Made by a program: the position numbers and the translations under genes
NCBI GenBank assembly: GCA_024699595.1
Contig: JAILPG010000281.1
Span: forward strand, 1 to 16,034
Source: Lachnospiraceae bacterium
GTDB taxonomy: Bacteria; Bacillota_A; Clostridia; Lachnospirales; Lachnospiraceae
DNA length: 16,034 nucleotides
Direction: 5' to 3'
Notes under the pieces: model-generated
The model's database searches: none
What the model was told of the DNA's origin: nothing
What the model saw: the letters and a program-made list of their open reading frames with translations, nothing else
Shown here: positions 1 through 7,116 of the stretch, one piece after another
How positions within the stretch are numbered: position 1 is the stretch's first letter
Layout: the number at the start of each line of letters is the position of its first letter

Positions 1-1
1 C

Positions 2-853
2 ATATCCGCTGATTCGATGCAGGTATATAAGCATCTCGATATAGGCTCGGCAAAGATCACTGAGGAAGAAAAAGAAGGCATAAGGCATCATCTGATCGAT
101 ATACTCGAGCCTGAAGATGAGTTTAATGTCTACAGATTCAAACAGCTTGCCAAAAGTGCCTGCGATGAGATACTTGAAAGAGGAAAGCTGCCTGTTGTCG
201 CCGGCGGAACTGGTTTTTACATACAGGCGCTTCTGTATGATATAGATTTCGGGGATAAGGGACAGGACGAAGGCTACAGCGAGTATCTGGACGGCATCCT
301 TTCAGAAAAGGGAGCGGATCATCTGTACCGGATGTTAACAGAGACAGATAAGGATTATGCGATGACCGTTCATGCAAACAATGTAAGAAGGGTTAAGCGC
401 GCACTTGAGTTTTATCATGAGACCGGAGAACTGTTATCTGAACACAACAGAAGGATGAGAGATAAGAGCTCGGAATATGATTTCAGATACTATGTGCTTG
501 ACATGCCGAGGGATGAATTATATAAACGGATAGATGAGAGAGTGGATATCATGTTCGAAAACGGGCTTCTTTCCGAGGTGTCCCGGTTAAGGGACAGGGG
601 TCTTAAGCGCACCGATGCATCAATACAGGGCATAGGATATACAGAGCTCATGGAATACTTAGACGGGGAGATAAGCCTTGAAAGGGCAAAGGAGCTTATA
701 AAGAGAAACTCGAGGCACTATGCAAAAAGGCAGCTTACGTGGTTCCGAAGGGAAAAAGACGTGACAATGATAAACAAAAAGGATCATTCCTATGATGATG
801 ATAAGATACTTGAATATATCATGGAGGATCTTAAGGAACACGGGATCATATAG
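2..853 (+). CDS. miaA: tRNA dimethylallyltransferase MiaA, 5' end missing
   Basis: MiaA transfers a dimethylallyl group from DMAPP to N6 of A37 in tRNAs that read UNN codons. The reading frame is already open at base 2 (residues ISADSMQVYKHLDIGSAK), which matches the family just after the P-loop. The true start and the GxTxxGKS P-loop therefore lie upstream, and the ATG at base 17 is an internal Met. About 283 residues are visible; the B. subtilis protein is 314, so roughly 30 are missing. Family landmarks seen are HHLIDI, VAGGTGFYIQALLYDIDF, VRRVKRALEFY, SIQGIGYTELMEYLDG and YAKRQLTWFRREKDV near the C-terminus. The TAG stop lies 9 nt before the next gene, whose ribosome binding site overlaps it, so the two are probably co-transcribed. 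Identity is very secure; only the start is unseen. Confidence 0.96.
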   Translation: MSADSMQVYKHLDIGSAKITEEEKEGIRHHLIDILEPEDEFNVYRFKQLAKSACDEILERGKLPVVAGGTGFYIQALLYDIDFGDKGQDEGYSEYLDGILSEKGADHLYRMLTETDKDYAMTVHANNVRRVKRALEFYHETGELLSEHNRRMRDKSSEYDFRYYVLDMPRDELYKRIDERVDIMFENGLLSEVSRLRDRGLKRTDASIQGIGYTELMEYLDGEISLERAKELIKRNSRHYAKRQLTWFRREKDVTMINKKDHSYDDDKILEYIMEDLKEHGII

Positions 854-862
854 GAGAGCAGG

Positions 863-2143
863 ATGGATATAAAAGATCTGTATAAACAGCTTTCGATAGA
901 TACGGATATCATCGGTCTTTCAGAGGAGGTGCTTTCATCCCTGAGAGAAAGGTTTGACCTTATCGATGAGACTGCCGAATACAATCAGCTTAAGGTGATA
1001 AAGGCTTTTAGGGACAATCGTGTCTCCGAAGCCTGCTTTGCACCGTCAAGCGGTTACGGATACAACGATCTCGGAAGAGAGGTGCTTGAAAAGGTTTATG
1101 CTGACCTTTTTAACGGACAGGACGCCCTCGTAAGACCTCAGATAACCTGCGGGACTCATGCACTTGCACTTGCACTTTCGGCAAATTTAAGACCGGGGGA
1201 TGAGCTTATCTCGCCGGTTGGAAAGCCCTATGATACCCTTGAAGAGATCATCGGGATAAGACCGTCAAAGGGATCTTTGATGGAGTACGGTATTACCTAC
1301 AGACAGGTCGATCTGCTTGATGGGAGCGAATTTGACTATGACGGCATAAAAAATGCTATAAATGAAAAAACAAAAGTTGCGACTATCCAGAGATCAAAAG
1401 GCTACCAGACAAGGGAGAGCTTTTCGGTCGCAAAGATCAAAGAACTAATAAGCTTTATAAAGAAAATAAAGCCTGATATTATCTGTCTTGTCGACAACTG
1501 CTACGGAGAATTCGTGGAAAGATGTGAGCCGCTTGATTCCGGAGCCGATATGATCGCCGGTTCCCTGATAAAGAACCCGGGAGGGGGTCTTGCGCCTGTC
1601 GGAGGTTATATTGCAGGAACGGAAGAATGTATAGAACAGGTTTCATACAGACTTACTTCTCCGGGACTCGGACGGGAAGTCGGAGCCTCGCTTTCTGTAA
1701 ACAAGAGCTTTTATCAGGGCCTTTTCATGGCACCGGTGGTTACGGCCGCAGCTCTTAAAGGAGCGATCTTTGCGGCAAATATCTATGAAAGGCTCGGCTT
1801 TAAAGCATTTCCCTGCGGGGCGGATGAAAGGCATGATATCATACAGGCTGTGACCCTTGGTTCAAAGGAGGCTCTGATCGCATTCTGTAAAGGGATCCAG
1901 GCCGCATCCCCTGTTGATTCGCATGTAACGCCTGAACCCTGGGCTATGCCCGGTTATGACTGCGATGTCATCATGGCTGCCGGGACTTTTGTATCCGGTG
2001 CATCGATAGAACTGTCCGCTGACGGACCGGTTAAGGAACCTTATACGGTTTATTTTCAGGGAGGTCTTACCTTCCCTCATGCAAAGCTTGGCATCATGAA
2101 CTCAATACAGGCTTTAAAGAATGCGGGAATAGTAAATGTATAG
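863..2143 (+). CDS. Methionine gamma-lyase family / aluminium-resistance PLP enzyme (YnbB type)
   Basis: This is a 426-residue fold-type I PLP enzyme of the family often labelled methionine gamma-lyase family or aluminium resistance protein. Seen: substrate-loop motif FAPSSGYGYNDLGRE near residue 55, cofactor-binding segment PQITCGTHALALAL near 92, Asp211 in LVDNCYGEFVE (expected to contact the PLP ring nitrogen) and the probable Schiff-base Lys237 in AGSLIKNPGGG. The glycine-rich stretch after the Lys is typical of this family and differs from true MetC/MetB enzymes. The real substrate is not known. The ATG has AGGAG at 852-856, overlapping the miaA stop, with a 6-nt spacer. B. subtilis also carries ynbB a few genes from miaA, so the neighbourhood is conserved. 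The last 8 nt overlap the next gene in another frame, which suggests translational coupling. Family assignment is secure; the catalytic role is inference. Confidence 0.9.
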   Translation: MDIKDLYKQLSIDTDIIGLSEEVLSSLRERFDLIDETAEYNQLKVIKAFRDNRVSEACFAPSSGYGYNDLGREVLEKVYADLFNGQDALVRPQITCGTHALALALSANLRPGDELISPVGKPYDTLEEIIGIRPSKGSLMEYGITYRQVDLLDGSEFDYDGIKNAINEKTKVATIQRSKGYQTRESFSVAKIKELISFIKKIKPDIICLVDNCYGEFVERCEPLDSGADMIAGSLIKNPGGGLAPVGGYIAGTEECIEQVSYRLTSPGLGREVGASLSVNKSFYQGLFMAPVVTAAALKGAIFAANIYERLGFKAFPCGADERHDIIQAVTLGSKEALIAFCKGIQAASPVDSHVTPEPWAMPGYDCDVIMAAGTFVSGASIELSADGPVKEPYTVYFQGGLTFPHAKLGIMNSIQALKNAGIVNV

Positions 2144-3368
2144 AGAACTGACAAAAAAGGAACTCATTGTTCTTATTGCTGAGATCTTAATAATGTCCGT
2201 TACGGCCTACCTGTCCTTAGCATATCTGTATCCTAAAAACCTCTATTTAAGATCGGTCGCTCTTGCGGGAGACGGTGCTTATGATGATGCCGTTTCAACG
2301 CTCAGACAGCTTGGCGAATATGAAGACAGCAGCGAGCTTATCACGGAGTATACGTATCTTTCGGCAGTGACTCTCATGGATGCGGAAAAATACTCTGAGG
2401 CAAAGGAAGTGTTTGCGTCTCTTTCAGGATACAAAGATTCAAAGACTCTGATACGCGAGTGCAATTACCTGACCGCACTCAATCTGCTTTCCTTAAAACA
2501 ATACGGTGAAGCCTGCGGTTATCTTATCTCGCTAAATGGCTACAAAGACAGTGAAAAGCTTTACTATGATGCTGTTTATGAGCTCTCCAAAGAGGAGTAT
2601 AAAAACGGGGAATTTGATCTGTTCTATGACCATTTTTCCATAGTCTGTTCTACCGGACTGTTTTCCTATGATATCCTTGATAAGCCCGATATAAGAAAAG
2701 CTGCTTCGCTAGTGGATACCACTTCCGTTAATATTTTCGGAGATCTTTCGGGATCTGACAGCGGATTTGACTCCTATACCGGAGAGGCCGCAATATATAA
2801 GATCACGCCGGAGGCAGTTTATTTTCTGTCTGCGAAACATGTGCTCAATATGCTTAACGGTGAGAACGTGAGGATAACATTTTATGACGGTACAGTGACA
2901 GAGACTTTGATGGATGCATATGTGTCCGAAAAAGAGGACTCTGATCTCGGACTTTTCAGAGTGGATACAAAGGACATCCCCATAGAGCTTTTGGTTACGC
3001 TTAAGGAGATAAACTATTATCCGGAGTATTACAGCACCCTTAAAAAGGGGAATCCGGCTTTTATACTGTCCAATTACTGGTATGCAAGGTCGGATCTTAT
3101 GACTGAGACGACCTTTATGGGACTTGATGTGCAGAAGCTTTCCGAGGGAAGCTACCCTGCGGGATCTTATCTGGCTTTTGACAGATGCAGTGTGGAGGGC
3201 CAGAGTGGTTCGCCGGTCTTTGATGCACAGGGCAGATGCCTTGCCATCGCAAGCGGCTATTATTACTATGAGATCGACGGAAACATCACTTTTACGATAG
3301 ACTGTCATTCAAGACTTGACGAGTCGTCAGAACTTCTGTCAATGGCAATGGGAAATCCGTCTTCATAA
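2136..3368 (+). CDS. Membrane-anchored TPR-like repeat protein with trypsin-like serine protease domain
   Basis: I do not recognise a named gene; the layout of the 410 residues is clear. Residues 9-31 form one hydrophobic segment, a signal anchor with the rest outside the cell. Residues 40-165 hold about three tandem TPR-like units, each ending in a G-Y-x-D-S element (LGEYEDSSEL, LSGYKDSKTL, LNGYKDSEKL). Residues 200-400 look like a trypsin/DegP-fold protease: His235 in LSAKHVL, Asp270 in DSDLGLF and Ser357 in GQSGSPVF, in the right order, spacing and local sequence for the triad. The whole triad is present, so activity is plausible. No PDZ domain is seen, unlike HtrA. The ATG overlaps the previous gene by 8 nt, with a modest GCGGGA site at 2124-2128. 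Its last 64 bases overlap the opposite-strand gene. Fold call is good; target and function are unknown. Confidence 0.85.
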   Translation: MYRELTKKELIVLIAEILIMSVTAYLSLAYLYPKNLYLRSVALAGDGAYDDAVSTLRQLGEYEDSSELITEYTYLSAVTLMDAEKYSEAKEVFASLSGYKDSKTLIRECNYLTALNLLSLKQYGEACGYLISLNGYKDSEKLYYDAVYELSKEEYKNGEFDLFYDHFSIVCSTGLFSYDILDKPDIRKAASLVDTTSVNIFGDLSGSDSGFDSYTGEAAIYKITPEAVYFLSAKHVLNMLNGENVRITFYDGTVTETLMDAYVSEKEDSDLGLFRVDTKDIPIELLVTLKEINYYPEYYSTLKKGNPAFILSNYWYARSDLMTETTFMGLDVQKLSEGSYPAGSYLAFDRCSVEGQSGSPVFDAQGRCLAIASGYYYYEIDGNITFTIDCHSRLDESSELLSMAMGNPSS

Positions 3369-4210
3369 TAGTCAAGGAAGCTGTATCTTTTCCCACCGGC
3401 CTTTATTCCGAGAACCTTGTTGAGCGTTACGTTCTGCATGGCTGCAAATATATTATCCTCAACATAAGGGTTGGTCTTCTTGAGTGTTTTTATAAGCTCC
3501 TTTGTTTCCATTCTCTTTGAGAGCATTCCGCTATCCGTAACGTCTTCAGCAGAAGAAAGCTCACTGAAGCGGCAGGCGCAGCCTAAGAATCTAAGACCGT
3601 TATATGCGGCCCATCTTTTGATGTCGTCTTCCCTGACATAATAAAGCGGCCTTATAAGCTCCATGCCTTCAAAATTGGTACTCTTAAGCTTGGGCATCAT
3701 GGCTTCATACTGCCCGCTGTAGAATACTCCCATCAAAAGCGTTGAGATCACATCGTCAAAATGATGTCCGAGGGCTATCTTGTTGCAGCCCATTTCCTTT
3801 GCTTTGGCATACAGATATCCTCTGCGCATTCTCGCACAGATATAGCAGGGGGATTTTTCAATCTTAAAGACAGAATCAAAGATCGGTGTTTCAAATATCT
3901 CAAGGGGAATGTTCAAAAGCCTGGCGTTATGTTTTGAGAGATCAAGGTTTTCGCTTCTGTAGCCCGGATCCATCAGGATATATTTAACGGTAAAGGGAAA
4001 CTTGTTATGGCGCTTGATCTCGTAAAAGAGCTTTGCCATGCACATGGAGTCTTTACCGCCTGAGATGCATACAGCCACCGAGTCGCCCTCTTTTATGAGT
4101 TCATAATCGGATATCGCCTGCACAAATCTGGTATATAGGGCTTTGTGGAACGTTTTCTGGATGCTTCTGTCTATTCTGTTCTGTGTTATCTTTATATCTG
4201 TATCTTCCAT
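3305..4210 (-). CDS. TtcA-family PP-loop ATPase (probable tRNA 2-thiolation enzyme)
   Basis: This belongs to the TtcA/TilS PP-loop group, which adenylates a tRNA base before modification. TtcA uses an iron-sulfur cluster to thiolate C32. With the ATG at 4210 the protein has 301 residues: PP-loop SGGKDS at 50-55, a Cys pair C122/C125 in PCYICARMRRGYLY, GHHFDD at 148-153, IRPLYYVREDDI near 186-197 and further cysteines C211/C213. C122, C125 and a third Cys in this area match the E. coli TtcA cluster ligands, so TtcA is favoured over TilS. E. coli has a CNLCG-type motif where this protein has CAC. An in-frame ATG at 4309 would add 33 residues, but it lies at the predicted transcription start and lacks a ribosome binding site. 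The 4210 site is itself modest (AAGGG, 13 nt upstream). The exact tRNA product is inferred. Confidence 0.85.
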   Translation of the reverse strand: MEDTDIKITQNRIDRSIQKTFHKALYTRFVQAISDYELIKEGDSVAVCISGGKDSMCMAKLFYEIKRHNKFPFTVKYILMDPGYRSENLDLSKHNARLLNIPLEIFETPIFDSVFKIEKSPCYICARMRRGYLYAKAKEMGCNKIALGHHFDDVISTLLMGVFYSGQYEAMMPKLKSTNFEGMELIRPLYYVREDDIKRWAAYNGLRFLGCACRFSELSSAEDVTDSGMLSKRMETKELIKTLKKTNPYVEDNIFAAMQNVTLNKVLGIKAGGKRYSFLDYYEDGFPIAIDRSSDDSSSLE

Positions 4211-4257
4211 AATTGGATCATCGCCCTTTTGACGTTTTTTTATGTCCGTGCATGGCT

Positions 4258-4287
4258 TCGGAGCAGGCTCTTTCCGACATGCTCCGA
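4258..4287 (-). other. 8-bp leader hairpin of the ttcA-like gene
   Basis: TCGGAGCA (4258-4265) and TGCTCCGA (4280-4287) are perfect inverted copies with a 14-nt loop. They lie in the roughly 100-nt untranslated leader between the predicted minus-strand start point (about 4311) and the ATG at 4210. No U-tract follows on either strand, so it is not an ordinary terminator. It could affect mRNA stability or translation. The alternative is that this stretch codes for an N-terminal extension of the minus-strand protein. Confidence 0.35.
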
Positions 4288-4317
4288 CTAAATGATTTGA
4301 TGCCGCCATCCTGCATC

Positions 4318-4346
4318 ATCTTATCCCAAGTATTTTCCGCAGGCAA
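4318..4346 (-). promoter_or_regulatory. Predicted promoter for the ttcA-like gene
   Basis: Reading the minus strand, TTGCCT (4346-4341) is followed by 17 nt and then TAAGAT (4323-4318), a reasonable sigma-A type pair at ideal spacing. Transcription would begin near 4311. That makes the in-frame ATG at 4309 nearly leaderless and favours the ATG at 4210 as the real start. Predicted from sequence alone. Confidence 0.5.
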
Positions 4347-4365
4347 TATAAACTTTGTTCTTTTA

Positions 4366-4394
4366 TTGTTATTTCGACCCTTTTGTGCTATTAT
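4366..4394 (+). promoter_or_regulatory. Predicted promoter of the radC-mre operon
   Basis: TTGTTA (4366-4371), a 17-nt spacer and TATTAT (4389-4394) form a good sigma-A type promoter with an extended -10 TGC just upstream. Transcription would start near 4401. This lies downstream of the most upstream in-frame start of the radC frame (4383), so that start cannot be used from this promoter. It is the only clear plus-strand promoter I find before the long elongasome operon. Confidence 0.62.
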
Positions 4395-4407
4395 TTATTG
4401 AAATATG

Positions 4408-4428
4408 AAACAGATCCGATCTGTTTTT
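4408..4428 (+). promoter_or_regulatory. Perfect 19-bp palindrome plus T-tract in the radC leader (operator or attenuator)
   Basis: AAACAGATCCGATCTGTTT at 4408-4426 is a perfect palindrome about a central C, starting only about 7 nt after the predicted transcription start. It could be an operator for a dimeric repressor. As RNA it can form a 7-bp stem with a 5-nt loop followed by TTTTT (4424-4428), which resembles a short intrinsic terminator. It does not resemble the B. subtilis LexA box (CGAAC-N4-GTTCG). Which role applies cannot be told from sequence. Confidence 0.45.
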
Positions 4429-4460
4429 ATGATTCTTCTTCCATCTGCATGTCCCGTGAT

Positions 4461-4466
4461 GGGAGG
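4461..4466 (+). promoter_or_regulatory. Ribosome binding site that decides the radC start
   Basis: GGGAGG sits exactly 6 nt before the TTG at 4473. The in-frame ATG codons at 4383 and 4449 have no comparable site upstream. The protein made from the TTG also begins where RadC proteins usually begin, just before the LPPDERPYEKCL segment. Confidence 0.75.
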
Positions 4467-4472
4467 ACGATT

Positions 4473-5174
4473 TTGAAAGATAATAAACCAGACACTATCA
4501 AAAGGCTGCCGCCTGACGAAAGACCTTATGAAAAATGTCTTCGTTTCGGGCCACAGGTGCTAAGTGACAGCGAGCTTTTGGCTGTATTCATCAGATCGGG
4601 GATCCAGAGCAAAACAGGCATAGAACTTGCAAGAGAAGTCATGAAGCTTCCGGACGGAAGCTACAGTCTGTCGGCGCTTTACGGCAAATCCATTGAAGAG
4701 CTGTTAAGGATATCGGGAATAGGGGAGGTCAAGGCGATAACGCTCAAATGCCTTTCGGAGATAGCAAAACGGCTCAACAGACCGGAGGGTTCTGATACGG
4801 TATGCTTAAAGAGTCCCGGCAGGATAGCGGCGATGTTCATGGACGAGATGTGTTACCTTGAACATGAGGAGGTAAGGCTCGTCTGTTTAAACGGTGCAAG
4901 CAGGTATATCACCGATATTGTGCTCACGAAGGGAACCGTTAACAGATCCCTTATCTCTACGAGGGAGATATTTGAAAATGCCCTCAGTCACCGTGCAGTG
5001 GGAATAGTGCTGTTACATAATCATCCGGGCGGCGATCCGATGCCGTCTGAGAATGATATACTTGTTACTGAAAAGGTAAAGAGGGCGGGGGAGCTGATGG
5101 ATATAAAGCTTGTCGATCATCTGATCATAGGAAATATATCCTATGTAAGCATGAAAGAAGCCGGATATTTATGA
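4473..5174 (+). CDS. radC: RadC-family JAMM-motif protein
   Basis: With the TTG start the protein has 233 residues, the usual RadC length. The N-terminal part (LPPDERPYEKCLRFGPQVLSD) and a helix-hairpin-helix region around LLRISGIGEVKAITLKCL resemble a DNA-binding segment. The C-terminal JAB/MPN domain has the metal-site signature HNHPGGDPMPSENDI, with H182, H184 and D195 as expected zinc ligands. Despite the old DNA-repair name, the function of RadC is not settled. Its place directly before mreB is conserved in B. subtilis (radC-mreB-mreC-mreD-minC-minD). It is the first gene after the predicted promoter at 4366-4394. Only 44 nt separate it from the mreB-like gene, so it probably leads the operon. 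Identity is secure; the start codon is inferred from the ribosome binding site. Confidence 0.93.
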   Translation: MKDNKPDTIKRLPPDERPYEKCLRFGPQVLSDSELLAVFIRSGIQSKTGIELAREVMKLPDGSYSLSALYGKSIEELLRISGIGEVKAITLKCLSEIAKRLNRPEGSDTVCLKSPGRIAAMFMDEMCYLEHEEVRLVCLNGASRYITDIVLTKGTVNRSLISTREIFENALSHRAVGIVLLHNHPGGDPMPSENDILVTEKVKRAGELMDIKLVDHLIIGNISYVSMKEAGYL

Positions 5175-5182
5175 TGATCCGC

Positions 5183-5202
5183 CGGACCGGGGGCCGTTTT
5201 TT
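5183..5202 (+). terminator. Weak terminator-like hairpin between radC and the mreB-like gene
   Basis: CGG-A-CC / GGG loop / GG-CCG makes a five-pair GC stem with one bulged A, followed by six T residues (5197-5202). The short, bulged stem suggests weak termination at most, perhaps reducing downstream transcription relative to radC. The mreB-like ribosome binding site starts 4 nt later. Confidence 0.35.
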
Positions 5203-5205
5203 GTT

Positions 5206-5212
5206 GAGGTGA
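5206..5212 (+). promoter_or_regulatory. Ribosome binding site for the TTG start of the mreB-like gene
   Basis: GAGGTGA ends 6 nt before the TTG at 5219. No in-frame ATG lies nearby, and the MreB-typical FGIDLGT motif starts only five residues after the TTG. This fixes the start. Confidence 0.7.
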
Positions 5213-5218
5213 GAACTT

Positions 5219-6226
5219 TTGTCGATAAATGCGTTCGGTATCGATCTCGGTACCTATAATATAAAGATCTATAACGGTTTCAGGGAGACCATATCATCCC
5301 ATAAGAACATAATAGCGATACAGAACAGACATAATATCTTTGCCTACGGAGATGAAGCCTTTACGATGTATGAAAAGGCTCCCTCCAATATCGTCGTTTC
5401 TTTTCCCCTTATAAACGGTGTTATTGCCGATATCCACAACATGCAGGTGCTGCTTAAGAATTTCATCCTTGATGAAATGGACGGCAATCTGAGAAATGCG
5501 GATTTTTATATCTCGGTTCCCACGGATATCACCGATGTTGAAAAAAGAGCCTTTTATGATCTGGTAAAGGACTCAAATGTCAGGGCAAGGAATATCTATA
5601 TCGTTGAAAAGGCTATCGCTGATGCTATAGGTCTTAATGTCGATGTAAGGAACTCACCGGGCGTACTTGTAGTAAACATCGGTTACGAGACAACGGAGAT
5701 ATCGATAATATCTCTTGGGGGAATAGTGTTAAGCAGGCTCATAAAGCTTGGAGGGAAAAAGTTTGACGATTCGATAAGAAACATCATCAGGAAGGAATAC
5801 AATCTCCTGATCGGCATGAAGACTTCGGAAAGAGTAAAGATAGCTCTTCCGGAGCTTAAATCCACCAATTCCGATGCCGTTGTATACGGCAGGGATATCG
5901 TGACGGGACTTCCCGTTGAAAGGAATATCCCGACCAACCTGGTGGAAAAGTCGATGTCTGAGCATTTTGAAACCATCATCGACAATGTAAGGGTGATACT
6001 GGAAAGAACTCCGCCTGAGCTTGCGGCGGACATCTATAAGACAGGGATCTTTTTAACGGGGGGATCCGCATCCATAGGAAACCTCCATGAGCTCATTGCA
6101 AGAAGCACCGGGCTCAGGGTTAATTTCTCCGCAAACGGTGAGGGCTCGGTTGCCTACGGACTGTCACAGATAATGAACAATGAAAAGCTTAAGGATTCGG
6201 CTTATTCAATGTACGAACTTGATTAA
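5219..6226 (+). CDS. MreB-like actin-fold rod-shape protein with substituted catalytic residues
   Basis: The 335 residues align along the length of MreB: phosphate-1 loop FGIDLGTYNIKIY (6-18), NIVVSFPLINGVIAD, a phosphate-2 region LVVNIGYETTEISIISLGGIV (about 150-170), YNLLIGMKTSERVKI and adenosine loop FLTGGSASIGNL. MreB forms ATP-dependent filaments under the membrane that guide wall synthesis. Here the two ATPase residues are changed. The Glu of MreB's IEEP is Lys131 (IVEKA). The Asp of VVDIGGGTT is Asn153, and GGG becomes GYE. The 22-residue spacing between them equals that of E. coli E143 and D165, so the alignment is firm. It may bind nucleotide but hydrolyse poorly, and a canonical MreB may exist elsewhere. 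Its position before mreC fits an elongasome part. TTG start with a good ribosome binding site. Confidence 0.88.
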   Translation: MSINAFGIDLGTYNIKIYNGFRETISSHKNIIAIQNRHNIFAYGDEAFTMYEKAPSNIVVSFPLINGVIADIHNMQVLLKNFILDEMDGNLRNADFYISVPTDITDVEKRAFYDLVKDSNVRARNIYIVEKAIADAIGLNVDVRNSPGVLVVNIGYETTEISIISLGGIVLSRLIKLGGKKFDDSIRNIIRKEYNLLIGMKTSERVKIALPELKSTNSDAVVYGRDIVTGLPVERNIPTNLVEKSMSEHFETIIDNVRVILERTPPELAADIYKTGIFLTGGSASIGNLHELIARSTGLRVNFSANGEGSVAYGLSQIMNNEKLKDSAYSMYELD

Positions 6227-6244
6227 CTGATCTCAGAGGGCGAA

Positions 6245-7099
6245 ATGGCTGGAAACCATAAAAAAAAGATAACCATTCCCAGCAGATATGTGCTGCTTGT
6301 CCTGTCCATAATCTGCGTGGTGATGATGATACTATCATTTGCGACGGACCTGTTTCGGGCTCCGGTAAATTCGGCGGTAGGTTATACGATAGTACCCTTT
6401 CAGAAGGGCATAAGCAAAGCAGGAGAGTGGCTTACGGACAGGGCGGACAATCTTAAGAGGATGAAAGAGCTCCAGAAAGAAAACGAGGAGTTAAAGCTTA
6501 AGGTTGATGAACAGGCCATAATGATAAATGATCTTCAGGCCGATAAATATGAACTGTCAGAACTCAGGGTCCTGTTCGAGCTTAATGAAAAATATTCGGA
6601 TTATGAGAAAACGGGTGCAAGGATCATCGGAAAGGATGCAGGCAACTGGTTTTCAACTTTTCTGGTTGACAAGGGCACTGATGACGGTATCACGGTTGAT
6701 ATGAATGTCATGGCAGGGTCCGGGCTCGTGGGCGTGGTGACGGAAGTCGGACCGAACTGGGCCAGCGTAAGATCGATAATAGATGATAATTCCAATCTGT
6801 CCGGCATGGTAATGTCCACATCCGATAATCTCATCGTATCGGGAGATCTGGAACTGATGAAGGAAGGGTATATCAGATTCAGCCAGCTTGAGGACAAGGA
6901 AAATAAGGTCGTTGTGGGTGATCAGATAGTCACGTCTACTATTTCCGATAAATATCTGCCAAACATCACGGTAGGCTATATCACCCAGATAAACAATGAC
7001 TCAAACAACCTTACCAAATCCGGATATCTGACACCTGCTGTGGATTTCAAGCATCTGAACACGGTCTTGATCGTTAAGGAGCTTAAGCAGACTAAATAG
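6245..7099 (+). CDS. mreC: Rod shape-determining protein MreC
   Basis: MreC is a bitopic membrane protein whose outer part scaffolds the elongasome and activates PBP2/RodA. The 284 residues follow the family plan. A basic N-terminus (NHKKKITIPSR) is followed by one membrane helix at about 15-36, then a coiled coil at about 70-115 (DNLKRMKELQKENEELKLKV). After this come the beta-rich domains with GARIIGKDAGNWFSTFLVDKG, GLVGVVTEVGPNWASVRSI, VVGDQIVTS and YLPNITVGYI, all in family order. The ATG has AGAGGG 4 nt upstream and starts 18 nt after the mreB-like stop. Only 17 nt separate it from mreD. Length and motifs are ordinary and nothing is broken. The call is secure. Confidence 0.95.
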   Translation: MAGNHKKKITIPSRYVLLVLSIICVVMMILSFATDLFRAPVNSAVGYTIVPFQKGISKAGEWLTDRADNLKRMKELQKENEELKLKVDEQAIMINDLQADKYELSELRVLFELNEKYSDYEKTGARIIGKDAGNWFSTFLVDKGTDDGITVDMNVMAGSGLVGVVTEVGPNWASVRSIIDDNSNLSGMVMSTSDNLIVSGDLELMKEGYIRFSQLEDKENKVVVGDQIVTSTISDKYLPNITVGYITQINNDSNNLTKSGYLTPAVDFKHLNTVLIVKELKQTK

Positions 7100-7116
7100 G
7101 GGAATCAGGGGTAATT

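Noticed and set aside
2709..3308. A 199-codon open frame on the minus strand inside the protease gene
   Set aside because: It lies wholly antisense to a frame with a clear catalytic triad, shows no domain or plausible ribosome binding site, and has shadow-like composition.
4211..4309. A 33-residue N-terminal extension of the ttcA-like protein
   Set aside because: Its ATG is at the predicted transcription start, has no ribosome binding site, and the stretch contains a leader hairpin. The shorter protein also brings the cysteines to the same numbers as in E. coli TtcA.
4408..4426. LexA (SOS) box upstream of radC
   Set aside because: The palindrome does not match CGAAC-N4-GTTCG, and radC is not reliably an SOS gene.
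4383..4472. A longer RadC starting at the ATG at 4383 or 4449
   Set aside because: 4383 lies inside the predicted promoter, and neither ATG has a ribosome binding site. The TTG at 4473 has GGGAGG at 6 nt.
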